The notes below the pieces were generated by a model. That model saw nothing but the letters and a program-made list of their open reading frames with translations, was not told the DNA's origin and ran no database searches. Of a stretch of 64,000 bases of DNA, positions 1 through 8,026 are shown one piece after another. Source of the stretch: Vibrio chagasii (GTDB lineage: Bacteria; Pseudomonadota; Gammaproteobacteria; Enterobacterales; Vibrionaceae); assembly GCF_002954585.1 (NCBI RefSeq), contig NZ_MSCI01000002.1, positions 1,962,089 through 2,026,088 of the forward strand, written 5' to 3'. Each line of letters begins with the position of its first letter. Position 1 is the first letter of the stretch. Both the position numbers and the translations under genes were made by a program.

Positions 1-670
1 ATGCCCCTTTCACGTGACCAAACAGTTCACTTTCAATCAAGTCCTTGGGAATCGCAGCACAGTTAATTGCAATAAACGGCTTATCACCACGCTTACTCGC
101 AGCGTGAATAGCTTCTGCACACACCTCTTTACCAGTACCACTTTCACCAGTAATGAAAATACTCGCTTTACTTGATGCGGCAGAATCAATAGTTCGATAC
201 ACCTGCTGCATGGTTTGGCTACTACCGATGAAACCTTGATAGTTTTGGTTTCCAGGGTGCTCTGAACTGTTCTTTAATTTCGTCGCTTTACGTATTGCGT
301 TATTGACCGTAATACGTAGACGGTCGGCTTCACACGGTTTGATAAGGAAGTCTTGAGAACCATGACGCATCGCTTCAACTGCGGTATCAATCGAACCGTG
401 AGCTGTCATGAAGATAACAGGCACCTCTGGGTACTTTTGTTTAACCGCAAATAGCACGTCCATCCCCGTCATATCAGGTAGACGTAGATCTAATAAAATC
501 AGGTCAGGGATTCGATGATTCAAACTCTCAATTGCATCGCGGCCAGTGCCTACAATGTTGATATCAATTTCGAGCGGTGTAAGATACGAGCGGTACAAAG
601 CTGCTACCGAGGCGGTATCCTCTACCATCAACAAATACTTTGATTTGTTATCTAGCGTTTTTGATTGCAT
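1..670 (-). CDS. luxO: LuxO, sigma-54-dependent quorum-sensing response regulator (5' part only)
   Basis: The frame opens at 670 and runs off the left edge, so only the first 223 residues are present. Residues 12-125 form a receiver domain with the phosphoacceptor Asp61 in LLLDLRLPD and a conserved Lys in LIKPCE. A linker follows, then the start of the AAA+ domain with the Walker A motif GESGTGKE near residue 170. The sequence ends in ELFGHVKGA, where the GAFTGA loop that contacts sigma-54 would begin. In vibrios, LuxU phosphorylates LuxO at low cell density, and LuxO~P activates the qrr sRNA genes. The qrr1 gene directly upstream and divergent supports LuxO over other NtrC-family regulators. 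The start at 670 is chosen because an upstream in-frame ATG hits a stop before it. The output domain is not visible here. Confidence 0.95.
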   Translation of the reverse strand, partial: MQSKTLDNKSKYLLMVEDTASVAALYRSYLTPLEIDINIVGTGRDAIESLNHRIPDLILLDLRLPDMTGMDVLFAVKQKYPEVPVIFMTAHGSIDTAVEAMRHGSQDFLIKPCEADRLRITVNNAIRKATKLKNSSEHPGNQNYQGFIGSSQTMQQVYRTIDSAASSKASIFITGESGTGKEVCAEAIHAASKRGDKPFIAINCAAIPKDLIESELFGHVKGA

Positions 671-794
671 ATCCTAGCCATTTATAATTTGCATTTCTTA
701 TTATAGTCGCATTCCGCTTTGCATTATGCAAATTGGCCACAATATTTGTATTGTATTTCTATACCAACTTCAAACAATCAATATCTTATCTATA

Positions 795-810
795 TGGCAT
801 GAAGGATGCA
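795..810 (+). promoter_or_regulatory. Sigma-54 (-24/-12) promoter of qrr1
   Basis: TGGCAT, five bases, then ATGCA gives the GG and GC dinucleotides with the standard 10 bases between them (consensus TGGCAC-N5-TTGCA). The predicted start is near 821, exactly where the Qrr-type RNA begins. LuxO upstream binding sites are expected between here and 670 but I could not define them. Confidence 0.8.
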
Positions 811-820
811 GTCGTTTAGA

Positions 821-913
821 TGACCTTCGGGTCACCTAGCCAACTGACGTTGTTAGTGGACTTAGTGTTCACAAACGTAAGCCAGTAGAACAATTCCTAC
901 TGGCTGTTTTTTT
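821..913 (+). ncRNA. qrr1: Qrr1-type quorum regulatory sRNA
   Basis: About 93 nt between luxO and uvrB. It has a 5' hairpin (TGACC-TTC-GGGTCA), then the highly conserved Qrr core around GGTCACCTAGCCAACTGACG and TTGTTAGTG, and ends in a strong terminator: stem GCCAGTAG/CTACTGGC at 881-904 followed by seven Ts. Known Qrr RNAs act with Hfq on the mRNAs of the master regulator (LuxR/HapR type), AphA and luxO itself. Position next to luxO is the known location of qrr1. The 5' end is inferred from the sigma-54 promoter. Confidence 0.93.
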
Positions 914-959
914 GTCTAGAGCACCATCAAAAGGAAGGTTTGACTAATATCGTCGAAGT

Positions 960-2990
960 TTAGCTATTGGTAATGAACTGCTTTCTCAGCTGCTCAATTT
1001 CATCACGTTTCTGCGCCGCCAACTCAAACTCCAAGTTTTGAGCATGTTGGTACATCGCCGCTTCCAGCTTACTGATCTCTTTATCGAGTTGTTGTGGCGT
1101 CAGCACAGCATAGCTCTGTGAAGGCTCTGCTACCTTAGACAATGGCACCTGTTTAGATTGGCGCTGTTGCTTCGACTTAGTGATATCACCCAACTCCATG
1201 ATATCTTTAATGTTGCGCTTCAGAGCTTGTGGCGTAATGCCTTGCTCTTCGTTATAAGCCTGCTGCTTCTCTCGACGTCGCTCTGTTTCATCAATCGCCT
1301 TTTTCATCGATTTAGTGATTGAGTCACCGTATAAGATCGCCTTACCTTCAAGGTTACGAGCTGCGCGACCGATCGTTTGGATCAGAGAGCGTTCAGAACG
1401 CAAGAAACCTTCCTTGTCAGCATCCAGAATCGCCACCAGCGATACCTCAGGCATATCCAAGCCCTCACGAAGTAAGTTAATACCCACTAACACATCAAAC
1501 TCGCCCAAACGGAGATCTCGAATAATCTCTACACGCTCAACGGTGTCGATATCTGAGTGTAAGTAACGCACTTTCACACCGTGTTCTGTGAGATATTCAG
1601 TTAGGTCTTCTGCCATTCTCTTAGTTAACGTCGTCACCAATACACGCTCATCTTTTTCTGAACGCATTCTGATTTCAGACAACAAGTCATCCACCTGAGT
1701 CGCTACTGGCCTTACTTCAATAATCGGGTCTAACAGGCCCGTTGGACGAACAACCTGATCAGCAACCTCACCATCGGACTTTTCAAGCTCGTAATTACCT
1801 GGCGTTGCTGAAACAAAAATCGTTTGTGGGGCAATCGATTCAAATTCATCGAACTTCATTGGTCGGTTGTCTAGCGCAGAAGGCAGACGGAAACCAAATT
1901 CAACCAAGGTCTCCTTACGAGAGCGGTCACCTTTATACATCGCGCCGATTTGCGGCACGGTAACATGTGATTCATCGATGATCAGCAGACCATCAGCAGG
2001 CAGATAGTCGAATAATGTTGGAGGCGCTTCACCTTCAGCACGACCACTCAAGTAACGTGAGTAGTTTTCAATGCCCGAGCAGAAACCAAGCTCTGTCATC
2101 ATCTCGATATCAAATTGGGTTCTTTGCGAGATGCGCTGCTCTTCGAGAAGTTTGTTATTGTCTTTGAGGTATTGGGCTCGATCTCGCAGTTCATCCTTGA
2201 TGTTCTCGATCGCTTCAAGGATTTTTTCTCTCGGTGTCACGTAGTGAGTCTTTGGATAAACCGTAAAGCGTGGCAAATCTCTTTGTTTAATTGCGCCAGT
2301 TAGCGGGTCGAAGATACTGATACAGTCGACTTCATCATCAAACATCTCGATTCGTACTGCATCTTGGTCCGATTCAGCCGGGAAGATATCAATCACTTCA
2401 CCACGAACACGGAACTGACCACGCTCAAACGCAACATCGTTTCTAGAATATTGAAGTTCGGCCAAACGACGCAAGATATCGCGCTGATCCATGATCTCGC
2501 CACGGCTCAAGTGAAGCATCATTTTCAAATAAGACTTAGGATCACCCAGACCATAGATAGCGGAAACAGACGCAACGATAATGGCGTCCTTTCTTTCTAA
2601 TAGGGCCTTAGTCGCCGAGAGCCTCATTTGTTCAATATGAGCGTTTACAGACGCATCTTTCTCAATAAATGTATCCGTGGTTGGAACATAGGCTTCTGGT
2701 TGGTAGTAGTCATAGTAAGATACGAAATACTCGACGGCGTTATTCGGGAAGAAAGACTTCATCTCACCATACAGTTGAGCAGCCAACGTCTTATTCGGCG
2801 CTAATAGGATTGCTGGTCTTTGAGATTGGGAAATGACGTTAGCAAGCGTAAAGGTTTTACCCGACCCCGTTACCCCTAATAGAGTTTGATGTGCCAGACC
2901 AGAATCCAGTCCATCTAGTAATTGGGTAATCGCAGTTGGCTGGTCACCGGACGGACTGTAGTCCGATACCAAATCAAAAAGTTTACTCAT
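960..2990 (-). CDS. uvrB: UvrB, excinuclease ABC subunit B
   Basis: 676 residues, the usual length. UvrB is the damage-verifying helicase-like subunit of nucleotide excision repair. It is loaded by UvrA and then recruits UvrC. Walker A is GVTGSGKT near residue 40; the damage-binding beta-hairpin lies in the SYYDYYQPEAYVP stretch near residues 92-104; Walker B is LIIDESH near 337; helicase motifs V/VI include GINLLREGLDMPE and QTIGRAARN. The C-terminal UVR motif that contacts UvrC spans about residues 635-670. It is transcribed convergently towards qrr1. A LexA-type box lies 18 bases before the start. Confidence 0.97.
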   Translation of the reverse strand: MSKLFDLVSDYSPSGDQPTAITQLLDGLDSGLAHQTLLGVTGSGKTFTLANVISQSQRPAILLAPNKTLAAQLYGEMKSFFPNNAVEYFVSYYDYYQPEAYVPTTDTFIEKDASVNAHIEQMRLSATKALLERKDAIIVASVSAIYGLGDPKSYLKMMLHLSRGEIMDQRDILRRLAELQYSRNDVAFERGQFRVRGEVIDIFPAESDQDAVRIEMFDDEVDCISIFDPLTGAIKQRDLPRFTVYPKTHYVTPREKILEAIENIKDELRDRAQYLKDNNKLLEEQRISQRTQFDIEMMTELGFCSGIENYSRYLSGRAEGEAPPTLFDYLPADGLLIIDESHVTVPQIGAMYKGDRSRKETLVEFGFRLPSALDNRPMKFDEFESIAPQTIFVSATPGNYELEKSDGEVADQVVRPTGLLDPIIEVRPVATQVDDLLSEIRMRSEKDERVLVTTLTKRMAEDLTEYLTEHGVKVRYLHSDIDTVERVEIIRDLRLGEFDVLVGINLLREGLDMPEVSLVAILDADKEGFLRSERSLIQTIGRAARNLEGKAILYGDSITKSMKKAIDETERRREKQQAYNEEQGITPQALKRNIKDIMELGDITKSKQQRQSKQVPLSKVAEPSQSYAVLTPQQLDKEISKLEAAMYQHAQNLEFELAAQKRDEIEQLRKQFITNS

Positions 2991-3007
2991 AGATCGCCAT
3001 TTCCATA

Positions 3008-3023
3008 CTGTTTTTTTAATCAG
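3008..3023. promoter_or_regulatory. Candidate LexA (SOS) box upstream of uvrB
   Basis: CTG, ten AT-only bases, CAG: the 16-base LexA pattern with an AT-rich centre. It sits 18 bp upstream of the uvrB start. uvrB is a LexA target in E. coli, which makes this match more credible than a random CTG-N10-CAG. Confidence 0.65.
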
Positions 3024-3451
3024 GTCATTGTCACTCTAGGAGGAGTGTCGATGCAACTATTATCTGGAGAAATGCATCTTAAGATTAGAGATCAGTTATA
3101 GCTTTTAATCTTAGAACTTGGTATTATCCGTGCCCCTGCAAAGTTTCCTCAGCTAAATTACTCGAATTTTAATCCACTACTTTTCCCCAAAAAAACCTAA
3201 AAATACCGCTTGTTTTACTGTTCCCTTTGTAATCAAGAAAAGTTATACAATCGTAATAAATTGCAAACCATCCTTTAAATACATCAAGTTAGATCAATTT
3301 TTTACATTTTCAGATTTATCCCGGCTATTGTTGTTAAAGTTTCACACACACACTTATCCACAATTTTGGTGGATAACTAAAGCAAAGCCAAATCCAACAA
3401 GGCATTCAAGAAAGTAAAGTTATTTATCTAATTTTTTTCTACTATTTTTTG
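3024..3451. other. Intergenic region between uvrB and tRNA-Asn
   Basis: AT-rich and without a credible reading frame. It holds the upstream part of the uvrB promoter region and the DnaA-box-like inverted pair at 3354-3376. I see nothing else definable. Confidence 0.5.
3354..3376. promoter_or_regulatory. Inverted pair of DnaA-box-like sequences
   Basis: A perfect TTATCCACA (3354-3362) is followed after five bases by GGTGGATAA (3368-3376), an inverted box with one mismatch. Together they also form an 8-bp hairpin. DnaA boxes have been described near E. coli uvrB, so a regulatory role is possible. No T-run follows, so it is not a good terminator. Confidence 0.4.
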
Positions 3452-3480
3452 TTGACAGAAAATAGGACTCTTATTAAAAT
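3452..3480 (+). promoter_or_regulatory. Sigma-70 promoter of tRNA-Asn
   Basis: TTGACA (3452-3457), a 17-base spacer, and TAAAAT (3475-3480). The -10 ends 20 bases before the mature tRNA 5' end. Confidence 0.7.
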
Positions 3481-3500
3481 TCGCGTCACTAACAAGCAAT

Positions 3501-3576
3501 TCCCCCTTAGTTCAGTTGGTAGAACGGCGGACTGTTAATCCGTATGTCGCAGGTTCGAGTCCCGCAGGGGGAGCCA
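3501..3576 (+). tRNA. tRNA-Asn (GTT)
   Basis: 76 nt with encoded CCA. Acceptor TCCCCCT pairs with the 3' AGGGGGA; the anticodon loop CTGTTAA gives anticodon GTT; the T arm is GGTTCGAGTCC. It is followed by a Rho-independent terminator at 3586-3612. Confidence 0.97.
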
Positions 3577-3585
3577 AATATAAAG

Positions 3586-3612
3586 AAGCCGCATCACTTG
3601 ATGCGGCTTTTT
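3586..3612 (+). terminator. Terminator of tRNA-Asn
   Basis: AAGCCGCATC-ACTT-GATGCGGCTT stem-loop followed by Ts. Confidence 0.85.
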
Positions 3613-3653
3613 GCGTTTTAAAGCGACTGGTTTGTACCAAACCAATGTCTCAG

Positions 3654-3696
3654 AGCTGGCCGCCCGCGTTCTAGTCCCGACAAGGGGAACCAAATT
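3654..3696 (+). pseudogene. Degraded tRNA 3' remnant
   Basis: GTTCTAGTCCCGACAAGGGG plus AACCA resembles a tRNA T arm, acceptor strand and CCA, aligning with GGTTCGAGTCCCGCAGGGGG of the intact tRNA-Asn upstream. The 5' half, D arm and anticodon arm are missing, so it cannot be functional. A terminator copy follows at 3702-3728. Confidence 0.6.
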
Positions 3697-3701
3697 TAAA
3701 G

Positions 3702-3728
3702 AAGCCGCATCACTTGATGCGGCTTTTT
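3702..3728 (+). terminator. Second copy of the tRNA-Asn terminator
   Basis: Same stem as at 3586-3612, followed by five Ts. Confidence 0.75.
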
Positions 3729-3812
3729 ACGTTTTAAAGCGACTGGTTTGTACCAAACCAATGTCTCAGCCAAAAAATTGGACTTTGCTATGCCCTGTGC
3801 CTAGTGCAAATC

Positions 3813-3842
3813 AAAAAAGCCACGAACGAGTTCGTGGCTTAC
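3813..3842 (-). terminator. Terminator of the minus-strand remnant
   Basis: AAGCCACGAAC/GTTCGTGGCTT stem. On the minus strand it is followed by six Ts, so it terminates leftward transcription coming from the remnant at 3839-4054. Confidence 0.7.
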
Positions 3843-4054
3843 TTAATTTTGAGACTACAGGTTAACCGAAAAATAATCGGTACACTGCAGAGTCCATTTG
3901 TGTTGTATTCCAGGTGACGAGCAATCGTATCCATTAGCACAGCTGCTACGTTATCATCACCGGCTTTATCGCCTTTGCTATAGGTGTTGATCTGATGCTT
4001 CGATGAATCGTGGTGATGGCTACCACTTCTCTCTCGATACCAAATCCAACCAAC
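3839..4054 (-). pseudogene. 3' remnant of an unidentified gene
   Basis: 71 codons are open on the minus strand, with no good start, between an upstream in-frame TAG (4055-4057) and a TAA at 3839-3841 that lies inside a minus-strand terminator. The encoded piece is protein-like: RSGSHHHDSSKHQ, then NTYSKGDKAGDDNVAAVLMD and a helical TIARHLEYN. It reads like the C-terminal end of a larger enzyme, but I do not recognise the family. It may have been truncated by the rearrangement that also left the tRNA repeat beside it. Confidence 0.45.
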
Positions 4055-4210
4055 CTAATCGTCAACTCTTGATTCTTAAATAAATCGCAAACGACTAAAT
4101 CCACAATTAATTATAATCAAATATATTTTTTTGACACATATTCCTAATTAATATTACAAACGTAATTCATTATTTAACGACGATGATTCACATGAAAATT
4201 TAAAATCCAT

Positions 4211-4393
4211 TTATTTAGGTTCTTCGTCCTTAAACCTTCGATAACAATGAGAAATAAGCCGGCCTTGTTCAGTCCTGAATGAAAGGCCTGAGTGTCCTAT
4301 ATTAATTCTCTTTCGCCACACTAACAGGTCTTCAAGTGAATAGACCTTTTCTATTTGAATTTGTATTTTTTCAAAATATCCGTCAAAGTTCAT
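4211..4393 (-). CDS. Small hypothetical protein
   Basis: 60 residues starting MNFDGYFEKIQIQIEKVY and ending RRFKDEEPK. It is charged and could fold as helices, but no family is recognised and no strong ribosome binding site is visible. It lies in the AT-rich accessory stretch. It may equally be a chance frame. Confidence 0.25.
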   Translation of the reverse strand: MNFDGYFEKIQIQIEKVYSLEDLLVWRKRINIGHSGLSFRTEQGRLISHCYRRFKDEEPK

Positions 4394-5294
4394 AATTCAA
4401 TATCTTACTAAAGCCAAAAACTGTTCCAACTAGTTTTTAATAATTCAGGCATTTATAAAAACTAAATTTCAACGCATCATGAATCTCAAAAATTCAGTCA
4501 ACCATTAACTGCTCAACCGATAATTGAGTAAATTCTTTTATATTGTAATAAGCCATTTTTATATGGCTTTTATTTTTACGATAGTGGCACCAGGCAAGAC
4601 TATACGATTAATCGAACTCTCACTTCACCACTGCCGAACCCACTCTAATGGTTGACTATTTACAATAAACCAAATCGGTCAAATAGTACTGACAATCAAG
4701 TAATTTCAAGAAAAATCAATATTTAGAATATGTTCATCTATAAATTAGAGCCAGCTCCAGTCAGAAAATTCAAAGTTATTGCTCACGATAATGGAAAGCC
4801 CGCTTTCGCCGGCTGGTAGCCCGACCCTTAGGTATATAGGTTGTTAGGCTCATGTGGCGAATTGTCTTAATGAAGTAAGAAAAGTCGTGACCATGAGTAC
4901 AAGTAATACAGATACGATATGCCATGTAGAGCAACCCTCTCCGATTTCGCTCCCAATACTTGATTGATGAGCACTTCGTTAAATACAACCATAGAGGTAT
5001 CATCAAAACCGGACAATTTGCCAATAACTCTGGTCTTTTATTTGGATTGGCACCATCAAAAAAAGCACCCAGACAACGAACCAGCATATAAAAATGATAA
5101 TTTATCATCTTGGGGTTCAGGGAGAGATGATCTCCGCAGTTCGCAACGTGAAAGTGATAAGTACTTGTAAAACTGATATGAAGTATTTAACCATGGTAAT
5201 GCACCTCTTAAAAACTGAGATGCATCCTCCCATAATGAGACAATTGATAGTAATAAAATAAGTCTAAAAAAAATATCAAATCACAATAAAAAGC
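4394..5294. other. AT-rich region without a supported gene
   Basis: About 900 bp. Two overlapping antisense frames exist, 4776-5108 minus (110 codons) and 4964-5170 plus (68 codons). Neither resembles a known family or has a clear ribosome binding site, so neither is called. An isolated hairpin AGCCAT/ATGGCT with a T-rich tail at 4551-4575 looks like a plus-strand terminator with no gene in front of it. The region may be decayed accessory DNA. Confidence 0.4.
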
Positions 5295-5816
5295 TTAATA
5301 GACACCATAAATATCTTCGATTGGTAAAGGCTCCATTTTTACAGCGACCATTTTCTTTACAGGGCTATTTGAGATGATAAGCATATATTGATTCGGTAGC
5401 TCTTCAAGTATTTGAACCGACTTAAAGAACGACAACTTATTTCGTGCTTTTACATACCTATCATAAACAAGCATGTCATCATCAAGCTCAAAATCAATGT
5501 CTCCATGGTCAACGCGTTCTTCACGTAAGCTTACATTAAATAGGCCATCACTCTTGCGAATGAATTTTCCTTTTGTGTAAATATCTAGGGTGTTATTGAG
5601 TCCAGCTTCTTTTATAACCGTAACCGCCTCAAAATTATCCTCACTGATCACGACGTCCATGTTCTCTGTGGCCATATAGTCACCATCTACTGTCATATAA
5701 AGGGTGGTAGAGTTGACCAAAACATTATTTTTCGAACGTAGGCTATGTGTAATAGAAGCAAACATTATGCAAAGACAAAAAAGAAGAAAGTAAATGCTTT
5801 TATTTTTAGTAAACAT
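5295..5816 (-). CDS. ToxS/VtrC-like membrane-anchored periplasmic partner protein
   Basis: 173 residues from ATG 5816, chosen because GGAG lies 11 bases upstream and the start overlaps the stop of the regulator gene by 11 bp; a longer frame to 5876 exists. An N-terminal hydrophobic segment (about 7-24, IYFLLFCLCIMFASI) is an anchor or signal. The rest is predicted periplasmic and beta-rich. Size, overlap with a ToxR-like gene and topology match ToxS, TcpH and VtrC, which stabilise their partner regulators; the VtrA/VtrC pair binds bile salts. I see no clear sequence identity to any one of them, so the role is inferred from architecture. Confidence 0.5.
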   Translation of the reverse strand: MFTKNKSIYFLLFCLCIMFASITHSLRSKNNVLVNSTTLYMTVDGDYMATENMDVVISEDNFEAVTVIKEAGLNNTLDIYTKGKFIRKSDGLFNVSLREERVDHGDIDFELDDDMLVYDRYVKARNKLSFFKSVQILEELPNQYMLIISNSPVKKMVAVKMEPLPIEDIYGVY

Positions 5817-6618
5817 AACGACTAAGCTCCGCGTTAACCATACCAACGAGATCATCCGTAGACTGAGGAGATTCAAACAAAACCACTAAATTGACAGGTG
5901 GTGCCAGTGGCTTGAGGATGACAATAGATAAGCTTTCTTGAGAGTGGGCAAGGATCAATCGGCTTAACCTACCTTGTTTAACTTCTTCAGAAACCAGAGG
6001 AGTAACGCCTTTTGCGACTACTTTGGCCTCTTCTTCATTATCGCTGTAGACTGTTAACGCTTCGCTAGAAAACATTTTGGTTAGTGGGAGCCAACTCGTT
6101 AAATTAGGCTCTTTTGTAGCAAACACCAATGGAAACAATGCCGCAATCACAATGAATACGAGGCCCAATGCAATATAGATTTGATTACGTCCGCATGTAT
6201 GTTGTGTGTTTTTGTCGGTGCTGTCTTCAAAACTCCCAGCCTTACCACTCGGGTCCCCGGTTAATGAGTGGTCTTGGCTATCTAATTGACTATCACTCTC
6301 TTCGAGCCACGACACCGCCTCACTTTCTAGTTTATAACCAACCTTAGCGACCGTTTTCAGATACTTTTGTTGCTTCCCATCATCCTCGATCAACGTACGT
6401 ATCGCGCTAATCGATTGTGTAAGTGACCCTTCCGAAACGTGCTTTCCTGGCCAAGCTCTATTCAACAAATCTTCTTTTGTCTTAATTTTCCCAGCGTTTT
6501 CACACAACATTAGAATCACAAGATGATCATGATAGCCGATGCGCTTTTCTTCATTTTTGAGTAAATCAGTCACTAACGGGTGGTCTAAGTGAATTAACCA
6601 ATTATTTAATTTGTACAT
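5806..6618 (-). CDS. ToxR-like membrane-bound transcription regulator (winged helix, TM, periplasmic domain)
   Basis: 270 residues. Residues 1-100 are an OmpR/PhoB-type winged helix: the recognition region includes LLNRAWPGKHVSEGSLTQSI and the wing ends in TVAKVGYKL. No receiver domain is present. A polar linker (about 101-143) leads to one membrane segment (about 146-167, IYIALGLVFIVIAALFPLVF), then a 100-residue periplasmic domain without cysteines. This is the layout of ToxR, TcpP, CadC and VtrA. AAGG lies 8 bases before ATG 6618. The next gene overlaps it and encodes a small anchored protein, as in toxRS or vtrAC. The canonical toxRS is not expected here, so this looks like an additional pair. 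Signal and targets are unknown. Confidence 0.7.
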   Translation of the reverse strand: MYKLNNWLIHLDHPLVTDLLKNEEKRIGYHDHLVILMLCENAGKIKTKEDLLNRAWPGKHVSEGSLTQSISAIRTLIEDDGKQQKYLKTVAKVGYKLESEAVSWLEESDSQLDSQDHSLTGDPSGKAGSFEDSTDKNTQHTCGRNQIYIALGLVFIVIAALFPLVFATKEPNLTSWLPLTKMFSSEALTVYSDNEEEAKVVAKGVTPLVSEEVKQGRLSRLILAHSQESLSIVILKPLAPPVNLVVLFESPQSTDDLVGMVNAELSRYVY

Positions 6619-7445
6619 AAATTAGCCTTGAAGCTGAATAACCATAATATTTATACAAATATAATTTTCATGGATAAATATTGGATTCATTTAAAACAAT
6701 TTTTGATATGTCACTTGATTCATTAAACCATTTGTCACTAACCGAACGTTAACAGGATTAATTAAATGGTTATTTAAAAAGACAAAATAAGTAACTTTTT
6801 TGTAAAAGCAACTATATATAAAAAATGCATCGCCATGAAACAAAAAAAACTAAAATACATATATTCCAAACTTGACAACTATTTCATAAAAAAAAGAGAG
6901 TGAATTTCACTCAATTATTAGTAAATATTACAATTTAATTCACAAATTGACTTATAATGACAGTAAATGTATTTTGATTTTTTCTCTTACCGGAAAAAAC
7001 CTATGCCTAGACGTTCGCTAAAAATCTGAATTACAACAAACTAATCTGCGCAGATTAAGTTTTTGCTTACGTGAGACTCATTTGGGGCAAATGATGGGAC
7101 TCTTATCCCAATCCTCAATGATAAAATGGTTTCCTAAAACTGATACGTACATTTGTTCAGCAAGAGAACGTCTCCTAGGCCTGTTAGTAGGTACGTTTGA
7201 AAGTAACCTCGTTAAAATTGTCAATTTCCTGCCCACCAAAATGACGTAAAGAAGCCCAGCCCCATCCTTGACATGCGTGTCATTTTTACGCTTCGGAACA
7301 ACTAATTTGTTGTGATGAGATCTGCTATCCTCTTATTAAGCGTATAAATTTCCATCAGACATACAAAACCACACCGTTCACTGGTTGTTATTAGGTGAGC
7401 AAAGCAGGATAATATCGGGATCGGAATCTCAAGAATTAATCCATT
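6619..7445. other. Long AT-rich intergenic region
   Basis: About 830 bp between the divergent ToxR-like gene and rsxA. It should hold both promoters, but no strong -35/-10 pair, operator or riboswitch could be assigned. Runs of A/T at 6640-6960 suggest H-NS-silenced accessory DNA. The part nearest rsxA (7250-7445) is less AT-rich. No credible reading frame was found. Confidence 0.5.
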
Positions 7446-8024
7446 ATGACCGAATACCTTTTGTTGTTGGTTGGCACTGTGCTGGTCAATAACTTTGTGC
7501 TAGTGAAGTTTTTAGGGCTATGTCCTTTCATGGGAGTCTCCAAGAAACTGGAGACTGCGATTGGCATGGGCCTCGCGACGACTTTCGTTCTAACGTTAGC
7601 GTCGGTCTCTGCATACCTAGTAGAAACCTACATCCTTACCCCTCTGGGTATTGAATACCTGCGTACCATGAGTTTCATCTTGGTTATCGCAGTCGTGGTT
7701 CAATTTACGGAAATGGTGGTTCACAAAACCAGCCCGACTCTTTATCGCCTATTGGGTATCTTCCTACCCCTTATCACCACAAACTGTGCGGTATTAGGCG
7801 TGGCACTCTTGAACATCAATGAAAACCACAACTTCATTCAGTCGATCGTTTATGGCTTCGGCGCGGCGGTAGGTTTCTCCCTTGTTCTGATCCTATTTGC
7901 TGCAATGCGTGAACGTATTGCGGTTGCTGATGTTCCAATGCCATTTAAAGGCGCATCGATAGCGATGATCACAGCAGGCCTAATGTCTCTGGCATTTATG
8001 GGCTTTACTGGGTTGGTGAAATAA
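7446..8024 (+). CDS. rsxA: RsxA/RnfA, electron transport complex membrane subunit
   Basis: 192 residues, full length, with about six membrane helices throughout and the family signature CPFMGVSKKLETAIGMG near residues 27-43. It is one of the two related membrane subunits (with RsxE) of the Rnf/Rsx complex. The complex couples electron flow between reduced ferredoxin or NADH and other carriers to ion transport, and in E. coli keeps SoxR reduced. It is first in the order A-B-C-D-G-E, and rsxB begins two bases after its stop. Confidence 0.96.
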   Translation: MTEYLLLLVGTVLVNNFVLVKFLGLCPFMGVSKKLETAIGMGLATTFVLTLASVSAYLVETYILTPLGIEYLRTMSFILVIAVVVQFTEMVVHKTSPTLYRLLGIFLPLITTNCAVLGVALLNINENHNFIQSIVYGFGAAVGFSLVLILFAAMRERIAVADVPMPFKGASIAMITAGLMSLAFMGFTGLVK

Positions 8025-8026
8025 GC

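Larger units (their letters stand above)
3581..3769 (+). repeat. Imperfect tandem duplication of the tRNA-Asn downstream region
   Basis: A 73-bp segment (3581-3653), containing the terminator and the sequence after it, recurs at 3697-3769 with one mismatch, an offset of 116 bp. Between the copies lies a 43-nt piece that looks like a degraded tRNA 3' end. The repeat indicates an ancestral second tRNA unit that was mostly deleted, or a recombination scar at the tRNA. Confidence 0.85.

Noticed and set aside
4776..5170. Overlapping 110-codon (minus) and 68-codon (plus) frames
   Set aside because: They are antisense to each other, have no family, and no clear ribosome binding site; neither is better supported.
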